Shown here: positions 36,201-44,655 of the stretch, one piece after another | How the letters are laid out: every line of letters begins with the position of its first letter | Position numbering within the stretch: the first letter of the stretch is position 1 | Source of the DNA: Pedobacter roseus | Lineage (GTDB): Bacteria; Bacteroidota; Bacteroidia; Sphingobacteriales; Sphingobacteriaceae | Length of the DNA stretch: 64,000 nt | NCBI RefSeq assembly: GCF_014395225.1 | Contig: NZ_CP060723.1 | Location: 1,364,001-1,428,000, forward strand | Reading direction: 5' to 3' | Notes under the pieces: model-generated | The model's database searches: none | What the model saw: the letters and a program-made list of their open reading frames with translations, nothing else | Told to the model about the DNA's origin: nothing | Position numbers and translations under genes: made by a program

Positions 36201-36309
36201 GTGGGGCAAAGATTTTTTCGAAGATTTTTGCCCCATTTTTTTTGCTCCTAATTTTTTGTTTTTCAGGTAGATATGTTGATGCCAGCTTTGATTCCAAGAT
36301 AGCGATCTT
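36177..36309 (-). pseudogene. Second serine-recombinase remnant, C-terminus with internal deletion
   Basis: On the minus strand KIAILESKLA (36280-36309) corresponds to KIVILESKLA of the fragment at 21.7-22.4 kb. About 65 residues are then missing with a frame change. The tail follows as HIYLKNKKLGAKKMGQ...PHWGRQRFG with a stop at 36177-36179. The tail of the first copy is HIYLKNKELEAKKMGR...SHWGG. The tail here reads through the attachment core into the right-end repeat, while the first copy is cut off by the tRNA. No catalytic domain remains. Confidence 0.7.
36202..36243 (+). terminator. Terminator at the element left end, second copy
   Basis: TGGGGCAAA pairs with TTTGCCCCA, followed by a run of eight T. 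It is the homologue of the hairpin at 21684, with A-T to G-C and G-C to A-T changes that keep the stem. Confidence 0.85.
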
Positions 36310-36809
36310 TCCCGACCAGTTATATGGTAAAGCATATTCAACACAGCCAGCTTTTAAACCACTATAAAAATTAATACCCCATAAAAAAGAAGAAATATTC
36401 TTTATTGTCTGTATATAGGTAAAAACCGAACACGCACATATTGATGAGGCCCAACAGGATATGGAAAAAATATCTCGGTTCTTTATCACCAACCTGCATT
36501 GATAAAGTGGCTTTTATGCCAATTCATCAAAAGTTCCGGGGCGCTCCGCGCTTTATATCATCATCAACCCTCGTTATTCTATTACAATTGGCGTGGTAAG
36601 CTGCTGCTTAGGGTGATTCGGGAAATGATTGCGATTTAAGGTTGCTCATGAGCAGCTGGAATCAGTATTAAATATAGCTCATCAAAAGAGTTAAGGTTAT
36701 TCTGCCCCGCAAAAAACAGGGCTTTAATTGTATTTTTTTTAGCGTATTTACGTATAGCCAATTATGGCAATGAAACCGATTGTATTTATATTATCTTTGT
36801 GTTATCTCT
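36310..36809. other. Gap before fecI; remnants, then nothing recognised
   Basis: The first part (to about 36490) is open on the minus strand but shows no protein family. 36493-36780 has short palindromes (TTGCTCATGAGCAG near 36645) and a weak GCCC/GGGC hairpin near 36712 followed by T-rich sequence, but no gene. The fecI promoter element lies at its end. Confidence 0.5.
36792..36799 (+). promoter_or_regulatory. Bacteroidota -7 element for the FecI-like sigma factor
   Basis: TATCTTTG is a perfect TAnnTTTG match, 10 bases before the ATG at 36810. It argues against the earlier in-frame TTG at 36780 as start and implies a very short leader. Confidence 0.5.
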
Positions 36810-37394
36810 ATGCGTATTTACGGTTCATATTCTGATAGCGAATTGGCATTTTTGTTAACTAAAGGTGATGAACTGGCCTTTACAGAAATTTACAATCGTT
36901 TTTATGCCTTACTTTTTATCCACGCCAGCAAACGCTTAAACGATGAAGAGGAAGCTAAAGATCTGCTTCATCAATTATTCGAGTCGCTTTGGGTTAAACG
37001 CATGCAAGTGGCACCTGATGGTAATTTATCAGGTTATTTATATGCTGCTGTACGCAACAGGATCCTGGATGTGTTTGCCCACAGCAAGGTTGAAAACAAA
37101 TACGTAGCCTCTTTACAGGATTATATCGATCAGGATCATGTGCAAACTGATCATTTAGTGCGCGAGAAGCAGATGAGTATGCTTATTGAACAGGAAATAA
37201 ATGCATTGCCACCCAAAATGCGTGAAATTTTTATCTTAAGCCGAAAAGAAAATAAATCTCATAAAGAAATTGCCATCCAACTCGGCCTTTCAGAACTTAC
37301 TGTTAAAACACAGGTTAAAAAAGCGCTTAAAATTCTTAAATCAAGGTTGGGTCTCGTTATTTACGTTACTTTATTGTTTAAAACGTACCGATAA
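36810..37394 (+). CDS. FecI-like ECF sigma factor
   Basis: RNA polymerase sigma-70 family protein of extracytoplasmic type, 194 residues from ATG at 36810 (MRIYGSYSDSELAFLLTKGD). Region 2 is at about 22-90 (AFTEIYNRFYALLFIHASKR, AKDLLHQLFESLW). Region 4 is at about 125-180 with the helix-turn-helix LPPKMREIFILSRKENKSHK and IAIQLGLSELTVKTQVKKAL. It is followed by a FecR-like anti-sigma factor and a SusC with an STN domain, the classical trans-envelope signalling arrangement. It should direct transcription of the downstream SusC/SusD operon. Confidence 0.93.
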   Translation: MRIYGSYSDSELAFLLTKGDELAFTEIYNRFYALLFIHASKRLNDEEEAKDLLHQLFESLWVKRMQVAPDGNLSGYLYAAVRNRILDVFAHSKVENKYVASLQDYIDQDHVQTDHLVREKQMSMLIEQEINALPPKMREIFILSRKENKSHKEIAIQLGLSELTVKTQVKKALKILKSRLGLVIYVTLLFKTYR

Positions 37395-37540
37395 TCTACT
37401 GCAGGGCGATATTTGCATCTGTTTTTCCCGGATTTAATTGCAGGTTTAATTATTTTTAAAAAAAAATAAATTTTTCGATACCCCCAAGGCATACCCTTTG
37501 CCGTATATATAGTAATCATCCAAACAAAGTTTCTTTTTTA

Positions 37541-38659
37541 ATGGAGAAAAATGCAAAAAATCTTTTAGATAAATACCTGGCAGGCATTGGTACGCCTGAA
37601 GAAAATGCCGTTATTGAAGATTGGTACCATCAATTGCCTTTTGAAAATGGCTCGCCAGACCATCACGCGATCGAAAATAGTAAAGAGGAAGTTTGGCAGA
37701 GGTTAGGCCCACGTGTTAAATCTTCCCGAATGATCATCTTGAAGCGTGTTGCCATTGCAGCCAGTATTATTTTGTGCCTTGGCATGGGACTTTATTTTAT
37801 GGTTGGGCGCAACAGTGTACCATTAACGGCCAAAACAGAATTAAAAGATATTCTTCCGGGGGGGCATAAGGCAATATTAACCTTGGCAGATGGAACGATA
37901 GTTAATTTAGACGACGCTAAAAATGGTGAAGTGGCCAGCCAGAATGGTATTGTGATCCGTAAGGCAAAGAACGGTCAGCTTGAATATGTGGTGAAAGAAA
38001 TCCCGAATGCACCACTTACAGGTTCGAATAGTATTGCCACACCACGGGGCGGACAATACCAGGTAAGTTTACCCGATGGTACCAGGGTTTGGTTAAATGC
38101 AGCTACTACGTTGAAATATCCCTATGCGTTTGCTAAAAATGAAAGGGTAGTGGAACTCAATGGAGAAGCCTATTTTGAAGTGGCCAAAGATCATACCCGT
38201 CCGTTCAGGGTAAAAACAGATGCGCAAACAGTTGAAGTACTGGGTACGCATTTTAATATCAATGCTTACGCTGATGAAGCCGCTGTGAAAACCACTTTAT
38301 TGGAAGGTGCGGTAAAAGTAAGCAACGCTTCGGGCAGTGTTAACCTGCATCCTGGTGAGCAATCAAGACTAAATAACGGCACAGCTAAATTAATTGTCGA
38401 CCAACAGGTTGATATTGACAAAGAAATGGCCTGGAGGAATAATATATTTTCATTTGATAATGATGATCTGCAGACCATTATGCGGCAGATTTCGAGATGG
38501 TATGATGTGGATGTAGTTTATGAGGGCAAAATTACATCAGAAAAATATGTGGGCGAAATACCAAAGAACAGTAACCTGGCTGAGGTATTTAAAATATTAG
38601 AACTTAACCACGTTCATATTGATGCAAGGGGAAAGGTACTTACCGTATCAGGAAATTAA
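37541..38659 (+). CDS. FecR-like anti-sigma factor
   Basis: Inner-membrane signalling protein of 372 residues. A cytoplasmic N-terminal segment (about 1-60) should hold the sigma factor, with a single membrane helix at about 66-88 (VAIAASIILCLGMGLYFMVG). The periplasmic FecR domain is at about 160-255 (TPRGGQYQVSLPDGTRVWLN). A C-terminal DUF4974-like STN-type domain covers about 295-370 (FDNDDLQTIMRQISRWYDVD). It couples the STN domain of the downstream SusC to the FecI-like sigma factor. It lies 146 bases after the sigma gene. Confidence 0.93.
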   Translation: MEKNAKNLLDKYLAGIGTPEENAVIEDWYHQLPFENGSPDHHAIENSKEEVWQRLGPRVKSSRMIILKRVAIAASIILCLGMGLYFMVGRNSVPLTAKTELKDILPGGHKAILTLADGTIVNLDDAKNGEVASQNGIVIRKAKNGQLEYVVKEIPNAPLTGSNSIATPRGGQYQVSLPDGTRVWLNAATTLKYPYAFAKNERVVELNGEAYFEVAKDHTRPFRVKTDAQTVEVLGTHFNINAYADEAAVKTTLLEGAVKVSNASGSVNLHPGEQSRLNNGTAKLIVDQQVDIDKEMAWRNNIFSFDNDDLQTIMRQISRWYDVDVVYEGKITSEKYVGEIPKNSNLAEVFKILELNHVHIDARGKVLTVSGN

Positions 38660-38771
38660 ACAAGAATGGCTATTCTATAAACAGCCGAAAAAAATCAACC
38701 AACCAATTACAAACAAACTAAACTTTATGATGAAAAAATTACCAGAAATTTAACATCCTGCCTTTAAAAAA

Positions 38772-38844
38772 AACCGAAAGCGCGACAACGCTTCCGGTAG
38801 AAATTTGGACAAGCAGCTTGCTTCGAAACCCAGCTGCTATTTTT
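38772..38844 (+). promoter_or_regulatory. Two hairpins in the susC leader, second terminator-like
   Basis: The first hairpin pairs ACCGAAAGCG with CGCTTCCGGT (38772-38797, one mismatch). The second pairs AGCAGCT with AGCTGCT (38811-38837) and is followed by A and six T. It ends 22 bases before the susC ATG. A short reading frame (MMKKLPEI, from about 38727) ends just upstream of the first hairpin. The arrangement resembles an attenuator that could reduce read-through from fecR into susC; that reading is inference. Confidence 0.45.
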
Positions 38845-38866
38845 TAACCGCATTCATTACAAAGGT

Positions 38867-41800
38867 ATGAAATTAACTACCCTTTACAACCCCGTGTGCG
38901 ACATGCGGAGGGTAAAGCTTAAATTTTTATTGGTCATGAAATTGACTACAACTTTACTGCTGGTTGGCGCCCTACATTTGTCGGCAGCCACCTTCTCTCA
39001 AACAGTAACGCTCTCTCGAAGAAAAACCTCGCTTAAACAAGTGTTTAAAGAGATAAAAAAGCAAACAGGCTATTTTTTCTTTTACAAAGGTCAATTGCTG
39101 CAGGATAAACCTGATGTAACGGTGGAGTTAGTTAAGGCACCGCTGACAGATGCATTGAATGCGGCTTTAAAAGATCAGAACCTGAGCTATAATATCGTTA
39201 ACAAAACCATTGTAATCAGCAATAAAGAGAATTTGCCTGTTATTAAAGAAGGTTCAGCTGTAAAAGTTGAAGTAAAAGGAATTGTGGTTGATAAAACTAC
39301 AGGCGAAACCATTCCTGGCGTTAACATTTCTATTAAAAATGGAAATAGCCTGGGTATAACCAACGATAAGGGCGAATTTAAAGTGAGCGTTGATGAAGGC
39401 AGTATTCTGGTTTTCAGTTATGTGGGCTACGATTTATCTGAGGCAAAAGCCACGGGTGGAAAAGCATTGAACATTAAGCTTAGTGCCAAATTAACCCAAA
39501 TGAACGATGTGGTGGTAACAGGTTATCAAACCATCAAAAAAGATACCTACACCGGTAACGCCATCACCATTAAAGGAGAAGATTTAAAGAAAAACAATCC
39601 GCAGAGCTTGTTAAAAAGTATCCAGAGTTTCGATCCATCTTTTAAAGTGCTGGATAATAACCTGTTTGGTTCTGATCCCAATGCGCTGCCCAAAATTAAT
39701 GTAAGGGGTGCCACAGCATTACCTTCTATAGAGGATACCGAAAATATACTTGACCGCAATAACCTGTCTAGCAATTATAACCTGCCTGCTTTTATGCTTG
39801 ATGGTTTCGAAGTTACCCTGCAGAAGGTAACCGACTTAGACATCAACAGGATCGAATCGGTAACCTTGCTAAAAGATGCTGCTGCAACTGCTGTTTATGG
39901 TTCTAGAGCGGCGAATGGGGTAATTGTAATTACCACTAAAGCGCCGGTTGCGGGTAAATTACAACTCTCTTATAATTACGAACTGAGTGTAAATGCACCT
40001 GATTTAACCGATTACCATGTTTTAAATGCAAGTGATAAACTGGCTTATGAGAAATTGGCCGGTTTGTATGATGGCGGTTTAACCACGGCTTATAATCAGG
40101 ATCAGCTGGATGCCGAATATTTTGCAAGGTTAAAAAATGTGGCCAGTGGGGTAGATACCTATTGGTTATCGCAGGCATTACGAAATGCTTACCGTCAAAA
40201 ACACTCGCTTTATGTGCAGGGTGGCGATCAGAAATTCAGGTATGGGGTCGACCTTCGCTACGAAACCACACCCGGTGTGATGCTCAAATCAGACCGTAAC
40301 CGTTACAGTGGAGGCATGAATTTTACCTATAATCCAACCTCGAAATTGTTGTTCCGCAACGAGATCACCATTACGCAGGTAGATGGTAATAATTCTCCTT
40401 ATGGCGATTTTTCTACTTATGTACGCATGAATCCGTATTACCCTAAAACCAATGCAAATGGAGAGCTTATCCAGGAGATAGCCAACTGGAAGGTAGATAC
40501 ACATGGATTGGGAAATGATCAGATTAAAACTACTTATGTTTTTAATCCACTCTATGAAGGCAATCTGGCCAGTTTTGATAAATCTTCAAACCTGGAGTTA
40601 ATCGATGCTTTTTCTGTCGACTGGAAATTAAGCCCGAGTTTAACCTTTAAAAGTCAGATCAGTTTAAACAAAAGTAAAACCTCGGGTGACAAGTTTGTTT
40701 CGCCTTTAAGTAATCAATTTTACAGTTATGCTTCTGATAAGTTAAACAACAAGGGCTCTTATACTTTAGTAGAAAGCGACCGCCTGGCAATTGATGGAAA
40801 GGCAACCTTAGGTTATAACAAGCAGATTGGAGATCAATATTTTAACCTTGTGTTGGGTACAAATGTGGTAACTGCCCGTACCGACGATAAACTGATTGAA
40901 GCGCAGGGCTTTTCTAACGATCGTTTTACCAATATCGGTTTTGCACGTATCTACAAAGAAAATTCTGCTCCAGGTGGTAATGTATCAGAAAACAGGCTGG
41001 CAGGCGCATTTTTCTCCGGAAACTACTCTTTTAAAAATAAGTACCTGTTGGATGCCTCTTTCCGTTATGAAGGTTCATCTGCCTTTGGCTCTAATAAACG
41101 ATTTGCCCCATTCTGGTCAACAGGTATTGGATGGAATATGCACCGCGAAGCTTTCCTTGCTGATTCTAAAGTAATCAGTCAGTTAAGGATAAAAGCAAGT
41201 ACGGGTATTGTAGGTTCTGTTTCTTTTCCGGCTTATTTATCAAAGTCTATTTATCAGTACGATCCTTCCAACTGGTATTCTACCGGTTTAGGTGCGCAGG
41301 TTTTGGGTTATGGTAACAGCAATTTGCAATGGCAGAAAACCGAAACTTATGATGTAGGTATCGATCTGGGATTGTTTCAGGATCGCATTGTGCTTTCGCC
41401 ACGATATTATTATAAATTAACCAAAGGTTTAATCACTGATATCGATCTTTCGCCATCTACAGGGTTTACCACTTATAAAGAAAACCTGGGCGATATGGCC
41501 AACGAAGGTTATGAGCTTTATTTAACAGCAAATGCCTACCGGAATAAAGATTTTAATATCAACATTACCGGAAACCTGGCACACAACGTTAACACTTTGG
41601 TGAAACTTTCCAACTCGTTAAAAACCTTAAACGATAAAATCGATCAATACCAAACCAATCCCGATAAAAAAGCACAGTCTACACCACTGTTGCGCTATAA
41701 TGAGGGACAGTCACTTTCTTCTATTTATGCGGTAAGGTCGTTGGGCATCGATCCACAAACCGGTAAAGAGATTTTTGTGAAAAAAGATGGATCAATTACC

Positions 41801-42295
41801 TACGATTGGGATGTAAAAAACATTATGCCGGTGGCAGATGGTGCACCAAAAGCAGAAGGTAATGTATCGGCCAATATTGGCTACCGCAATTTCATGCTGA
41901 GTTTAAGTTTCTACTATCGGTTTGGCGGTTATACCTACAATCAAACCCTGGTTGACCGGGTCGAAAATGCCGATCCACGTTTTAATGTGGATAGCAGGGT
42001 GTTAAATGAGCGCTGGATTAAACCCGGCGACCAGACATTTTTTAAAAACATTGCCGATTTATCGATTACCAATGTATCATCAAGGTTTGTACAGAAAGAT
42101 AACCTGATGGAATTAAGGTCTGTTTATCTCTCTTACGATTTTAAAAGGGAACTGATCAAAAAGCTTGGCTTCCAGAACCTGCGTACATCCTTAACGTTGA
42201 ACGATATTTTCAGGACTTCGAGCATTGAAATGGAAAGGGGTACAAGCTATCCGTTTGCCAGAAGTTTAACTGTTTCATTGCTGGCCTCATTCTAA
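38867..42295 (+). CDS. SusC-family TonB-dependent receptor with STN signalling domain
   Basis: Outer-membrane importer of 1142 residues. A long N-terminal signal region (about 1-45, with LLLVGALHLSAATFSQ) is followed by an STN (secretin/TonB N-terminal) domain at about 50-120. The latter is the FecA-type contact to FecR. A carboxypeptidase-like domain is at about 128-205 (VVDKTTGETIPGVNISIKNG), then the plug (NDVVVTGYQTIKKDTYTGN) with the SusC motif DAAATAVYGSRAANGVIVIT, then the barrel. SusD follows 11 bases later. The STN domain plus FecI/FecR upstream indicates substrate-induced expression. The substrate is unknown. Confidence 0.93.
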   Translation: MKLTTLYNPVCDMRRVKLKFLLVMKLTTTLLLVGALHLSAATFSQTVTLSRRKTSLKQVFKEIKKQTGYFFFYKGQLLQDKPDVTVELVKAPLTDALNAALKDQNLSYNIVNKTIVISNKENLPVIKEGSAVKVEVKGIVVDKTTGETIPGVNISIKNGNSLGITNDKGEFKVSVDEGSILVFSYVGYDLSEAKATGGKALNIKLSAKLTQMNDVVVTGYQTIKKDTYTGNAITIKGEDLKKNNPQSLLKSIQSFDPSFKVLDNNLFGSDPNALPKINVRGATALPSIEDTENILDRNNLSSNYNLPAFMLDGFEVTLQKVTDLDINRIESVTLLKDAAATAVYGSRAANGVIVITTKAPVAGKLQLSYNYELSVNAPDLTDYHVLNASDKLAYEKLAGLYDGGLTTAYNQDQLDAEYFARLKNVASGVDTYWLSQALRNAYRQKHSLYVQGGDQKFRYGVDLRYETTPGVMLKSDRNRYSGGMNFTYNPTSKLLFRNEITITQVDGNNSPYGDFSTYVRMNPYYPKTNANGELIQEIANWKVDTHGLGNDQIKTTYVFNPLYEGNLASFDKSSNLELIDAFSVDWKLSPSLTFKSQISLNKSKTSGDKFVSPLSNQFYSYASDKLNNKGSYTLVESDRLAIDGKATLGYNKQIGDQYFNLVLGTNVVTARTDDKLIEAQGFSNDRFTNIGFARIYKENSAPGGNVSENRLAGAFFSGNYSFKNKYLLDASFRYEGSSAFGSNKRFAPFWSTGIGWNMHREAFLADSKVISQLRIKASTGIVGSVSFPAYLSKSIYQYDPSNWYSTGLGAQVLGYGNSNLQWQKTETYDVGIDLGLFQDRIVLSPRYYYKLTKGLITDIDLSPSTGFTTYKENLGDMANEGYELYLTANAYRNKDFNINITGNLAHNVNTLVKLSNSLKTLNDKIDQYQTNPDKKAQSTPLLRYNEGQSLSSIYAVRSLGIDPQTGKEIFVKKDGSITYDWDVKNIMPVADGAPKAEGNVSANIGYRNFMLSLSFYYRFGGYTYNQTLVDRVENADPRFNVDSRVLNERWIKPGDQTFFKNIADLSITNVSSRFVQKDNLMELRSVYLSYDFKRELIKKLGFQNLRTSLTLNDIFRTSSIEMERGTSYPFARSLTVSLLASF

Positions 42296-42306
42296 ACATT
42301 AAGAAA

Positions 42307-43773
42307 ATGAAAAAATACTTATTTATCATCCTCACACTCATTGCCTTTACATCCTGTAAAAAGTTTTTGGATATCCAGCCAGAATCCGACGTTTCTAAGG
42401 AAGAGCTTTTTACAACTGAAGAAGGTTTTAAAGAAGCATTAAACGGTGCTTATGTAGGCTTTGCCGGTACCAATCTGTATGGGGGCAATTTAACGGTGAG
42501 CAATCTTGATATAATTGCACAGAACTACCAGTTTAATGATGCTACCTTACAAAAAATCGCTGCTTTCGATTACACTGTTCCGGCCTGGGTGAGCAAGATC
42601 AGCACCATCTGGACTGGGGCATATAAAGGCATTGGTAACGTAAACCAGATTTTAGAGGTAATCGACGATCGTAAAAACCTTTTTAAAGATGGTAATTATA
42701 ACATTATTAAAGGCGAAGCACTTGCTTTAAGGGCGTATATGCATTTCGATCTGCTGCGCATGTTCGGGCCATCTTACAAAAACAACCCTACGTTTAAGGC
42801 CATGCCTTATGTAACTACGGTTTCGACTAAAAGTACACCATATTCTACGGTGAGTGAAGTAGTCGATCAGGTTATTTCTGATCTGCAACAGGCAAAGGCA
42901 CTGCTTAAAACTACCGATCCGATTATTCAGGCTTCTTATGTGGTGGGTTATCCAAACGGAACAAAAACAACCGAACTTAAAAATGCTTCATTGTTTTTAC
43001 AGAATAGAAGACACCGTATTAATTATTATGCTGTTGCAGGAGAGCTGGCCAGGGTTTACCTCTATAAAGGAGACAATACCAATAGCTTAAGCAATGCCAA
43101 AGAAGTAATTGAATCGTTAAAATTCCCATGGACAGTTAAAGAAGATTTCTTTGCTGCCGATGTAGCCAGGCGCGACAGGATTTTTTACAATGAAATTTTG
43201 TTTGGCTGGTTTGCATCTAAAGCAGCAATAGATCAGGCCAACGGACTTTTTGCAAAAGACAATCCTGATTATTCTGCAACTACCGACCAAATTAATGCCA
43301 CATATAATTTAGGAACGGTTGGGGCCGATGACTGGCGTTATAAACAATGGTTCAGGCTGGTAAAGGCTGCGAATGTTGCCGACCGTTTTTACCTGCAAAA
43401 ATACGTGGTAAATTCAAGCCCGATTGAGAACCTCCATCCAATGGTAATGCCCGCGCTACGTTTAAGCGAAATGTATCTGATTGCAGCCGAAGCCAGTTTT
43501 GATACAGACGCAACAAAGGCGCTGGATTATTTCAATATCCTCAGGATCCACCGCGGCATAGGTACTGCTTTATCGGCTGGCATCTCCAAAACTGATTTTA
43601 TAAACGCATTAGAGGGAGAATACCGTAAAGAATTTTATGGCGAAAGTCAGAATTTTTACATGCACAAAAGGCTAAACCTGAATGTAATAACCACTTCAGG
43701 CTTTATTTATGCCCCATCGGATAAACTTTTTGTATTCCCGCTTCCGGTAGATGAACAAGCTTATAGAAACTAA
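42307..43773 (+). CDS. SusD/RagB-family surface lipoprotein
   Basis: Substrate-binding lid of the preceding SusC pore. The 488-residue protein has the lipobox FTSC with lipidated Cys17, followed by KKFLDIQPES, the standard SusD start. An N-terminal TPR-like region contains ALALRAYMHFDLLRMFG near residue 145. The C-terminal SusD domain contains LRLSEMYLIAAEASF and the EYRKEFYGE segment. It overlaps in reading frame with nothing upstream; the DUF4843 gene starts 16 bases downstream. Confidence 0.93.
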   Translation: MKKYLFIILTLIAFTSCKKFLDIQPESDVSKEELFTTEEGFKEALNGAYVGFAGTNLYGGNLTVSNLDIIAQNYQFNDATLQKIAAFDYTVPAWVSKISTIWTGAYKGIGNVNQILEVIDDRKNLFKDGNYNIIKGEALALRAYMHFDLLRMFGPSYKNNPTFKAMPYVTTVSTKSTPYSTVSEVVDQVISDLQQAKALLKTTDPIIQASYVVGYPNGTKTTELKNASLFLQNRRHRINYYAVAGELARVYLYKGDNTNSLSNAKEVIESLKFPWTVKEDFFAADVARRDRIFYNEILFGWFASKAAIDQANGLFAKDNPDYSATTDQINATYNLGTVGADDWRYKQWFRLVKAANVADRFYLQKYVVNSSPIENLHPMVMPALRLSEMYLIAAEASFDTDATKALDYFNILRIHRGIGTALSAGISKTDFINALEGEYRKEFYGESQNFYMHKRLNLNVITTSGFIYAPSDKLFVFPLPVDEQAYRN

Positions 43774-43789
43774 CCTTAACAGACAAAAG

Positions 43790-44641
43790 ATGAAAAAAAA
43801 TGTAGTTTATGTTTTGCTTTTGAGCATCACTTTCTTTGCCTGCAAAAAGAACGAAATGTTACCGTATATCGCTAATGATAACGTTTATCTGCGATATCTG
43901 GATAAAGATGGTAATCAGGATACCACCACGCTCAGCTATTCATTTGCGTATAATCCCGGTTTAGCCCAGGATACCTTATGGGTGCCTATTGTGGTTACCG
44001 GACCAAGGGTATCGCACAGCAGGCAGTTTGCCTTAACCGTTGTCGATTCGGTTACTACAGCGGTAAAGGGGACGCATTACGAAGCATTAAAGCCATTTTA
44101 TACCCTGCCAGCAGATTCAGGAACGGTTAAAATTCCATTAATCATTAAAAATACCGACGAAGCCCTGGCTATAAAATCGGTGAGGTTAGGTATTAGTACA
44201 GTAAGTGGAGGCGATTTTCAGGCAAACCTTCCGCTTGCGCTGCGCAGTAAAAAAGTGGTATTCTCCAGCCGTTTAGAAAAACCGGGCTGGTGGATATATT
44301 GGGAGTCAAGCTTAGGTGAGTATGGACGTATTAAACACCAGTTGTTCTTAATCTCATCCGGTACTGTAGATTTGGTTGATCAGTCTAAACCCAATGCTTA
44401 TTTGGAAATTCCACGTTCACTTTACTATATCGAAAACTTCCGTGTTTTCTTAAAAGACCCGGCTGCATGGATTACCAAAAATCCCAGCAAAGACTTTGTG
44501 TTAACACCGAAAACTGATGGCAGCAAAGACTTCGATTTCTACAATACGGCCTCACCAGCCAAGCGTTATACCCTGAAATATTTTTCATTGGTAAACGGTT
44601 ACTTTTTTGTTGATGAGAACGGCAAACAGATTATTATCTAA
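43790..44641 (+). CDS. DUF4843-type lipoprotein
   Basis: A surface or periplasmic lipoprotein of 283 residues. ATG at 43790 gives MKKNVVYVLLLSITFFACKK with lipidated Cys18; an in-frame ATG at 43751 lies inside the susD gene and is not used. The body is all-beta with the segment YSFAYNPGLAQDTLWVPIVV (about 45-65), as in DUF4843 proteins. These regularly follow susC/susD with a PKD-like partner. The function is not established; association with the SusCD complex is likely. Confidence 0.8.
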   Translation: MKKNVVYVLLLSITFFACKKNEMLPYIANDNVYLRYLDKDGNQDTTTLSYSFAYNPGLAQDTLWVPIVVTGPRVSHSRQFALTVVDSVTTAVKGTHYEALKPFYTLPADSGTVKIPLIIKNTDEALAIKSVRLGISTVSGGDFQANLPLALRSKKVVFSSRLEKPGWWIYWESSLGEYGRIKHQLFLISSGTVDLVDQSKPNAYLEIPRSLYYIENFRVFLKDPAAWITKNPSKDFVLTPKTDGSKDFDFYNTASPAKRYTLKYFSLVNGYFFVDENGKQIII

Positions 44642-44655
44642 CCGTTGATAAAAAA

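Noticed and set aside
21677..36205. The nitrate cluster as clear cargo of an integrative element at tRNA-His
   Set aside because: The direct ACCCCAGTGGG copies bracket it, but the order of ends (left, right with native terminator, then right joined to left) puts the cluster outside the first element. Codon or base composition differences were not computed. It remains possible, not supported.
35968..36492. A 174-codon minus-strand open frame at the second element remnant
   Set aside because: It is a chance fusion across three pieces: unrelated upstream sequence, the recombinase tail in the wrong frame, and the right-end repeat. The recombinase homology continues in another frame. The basic C-terminal stretch (from about 36145 down to 35968, TEYDELGRLMKLRKEREKL and onward) might be the remains of an element gene, but no start or family supports it.
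43751..43789. Earlier in-frame ATG for the DUF4843 lipoprotein
   Set aside because: It lies inside susD and would bury the signal peptide behind 13 polar residues; ATG at 43790 gives a proper lipoprotein signal.
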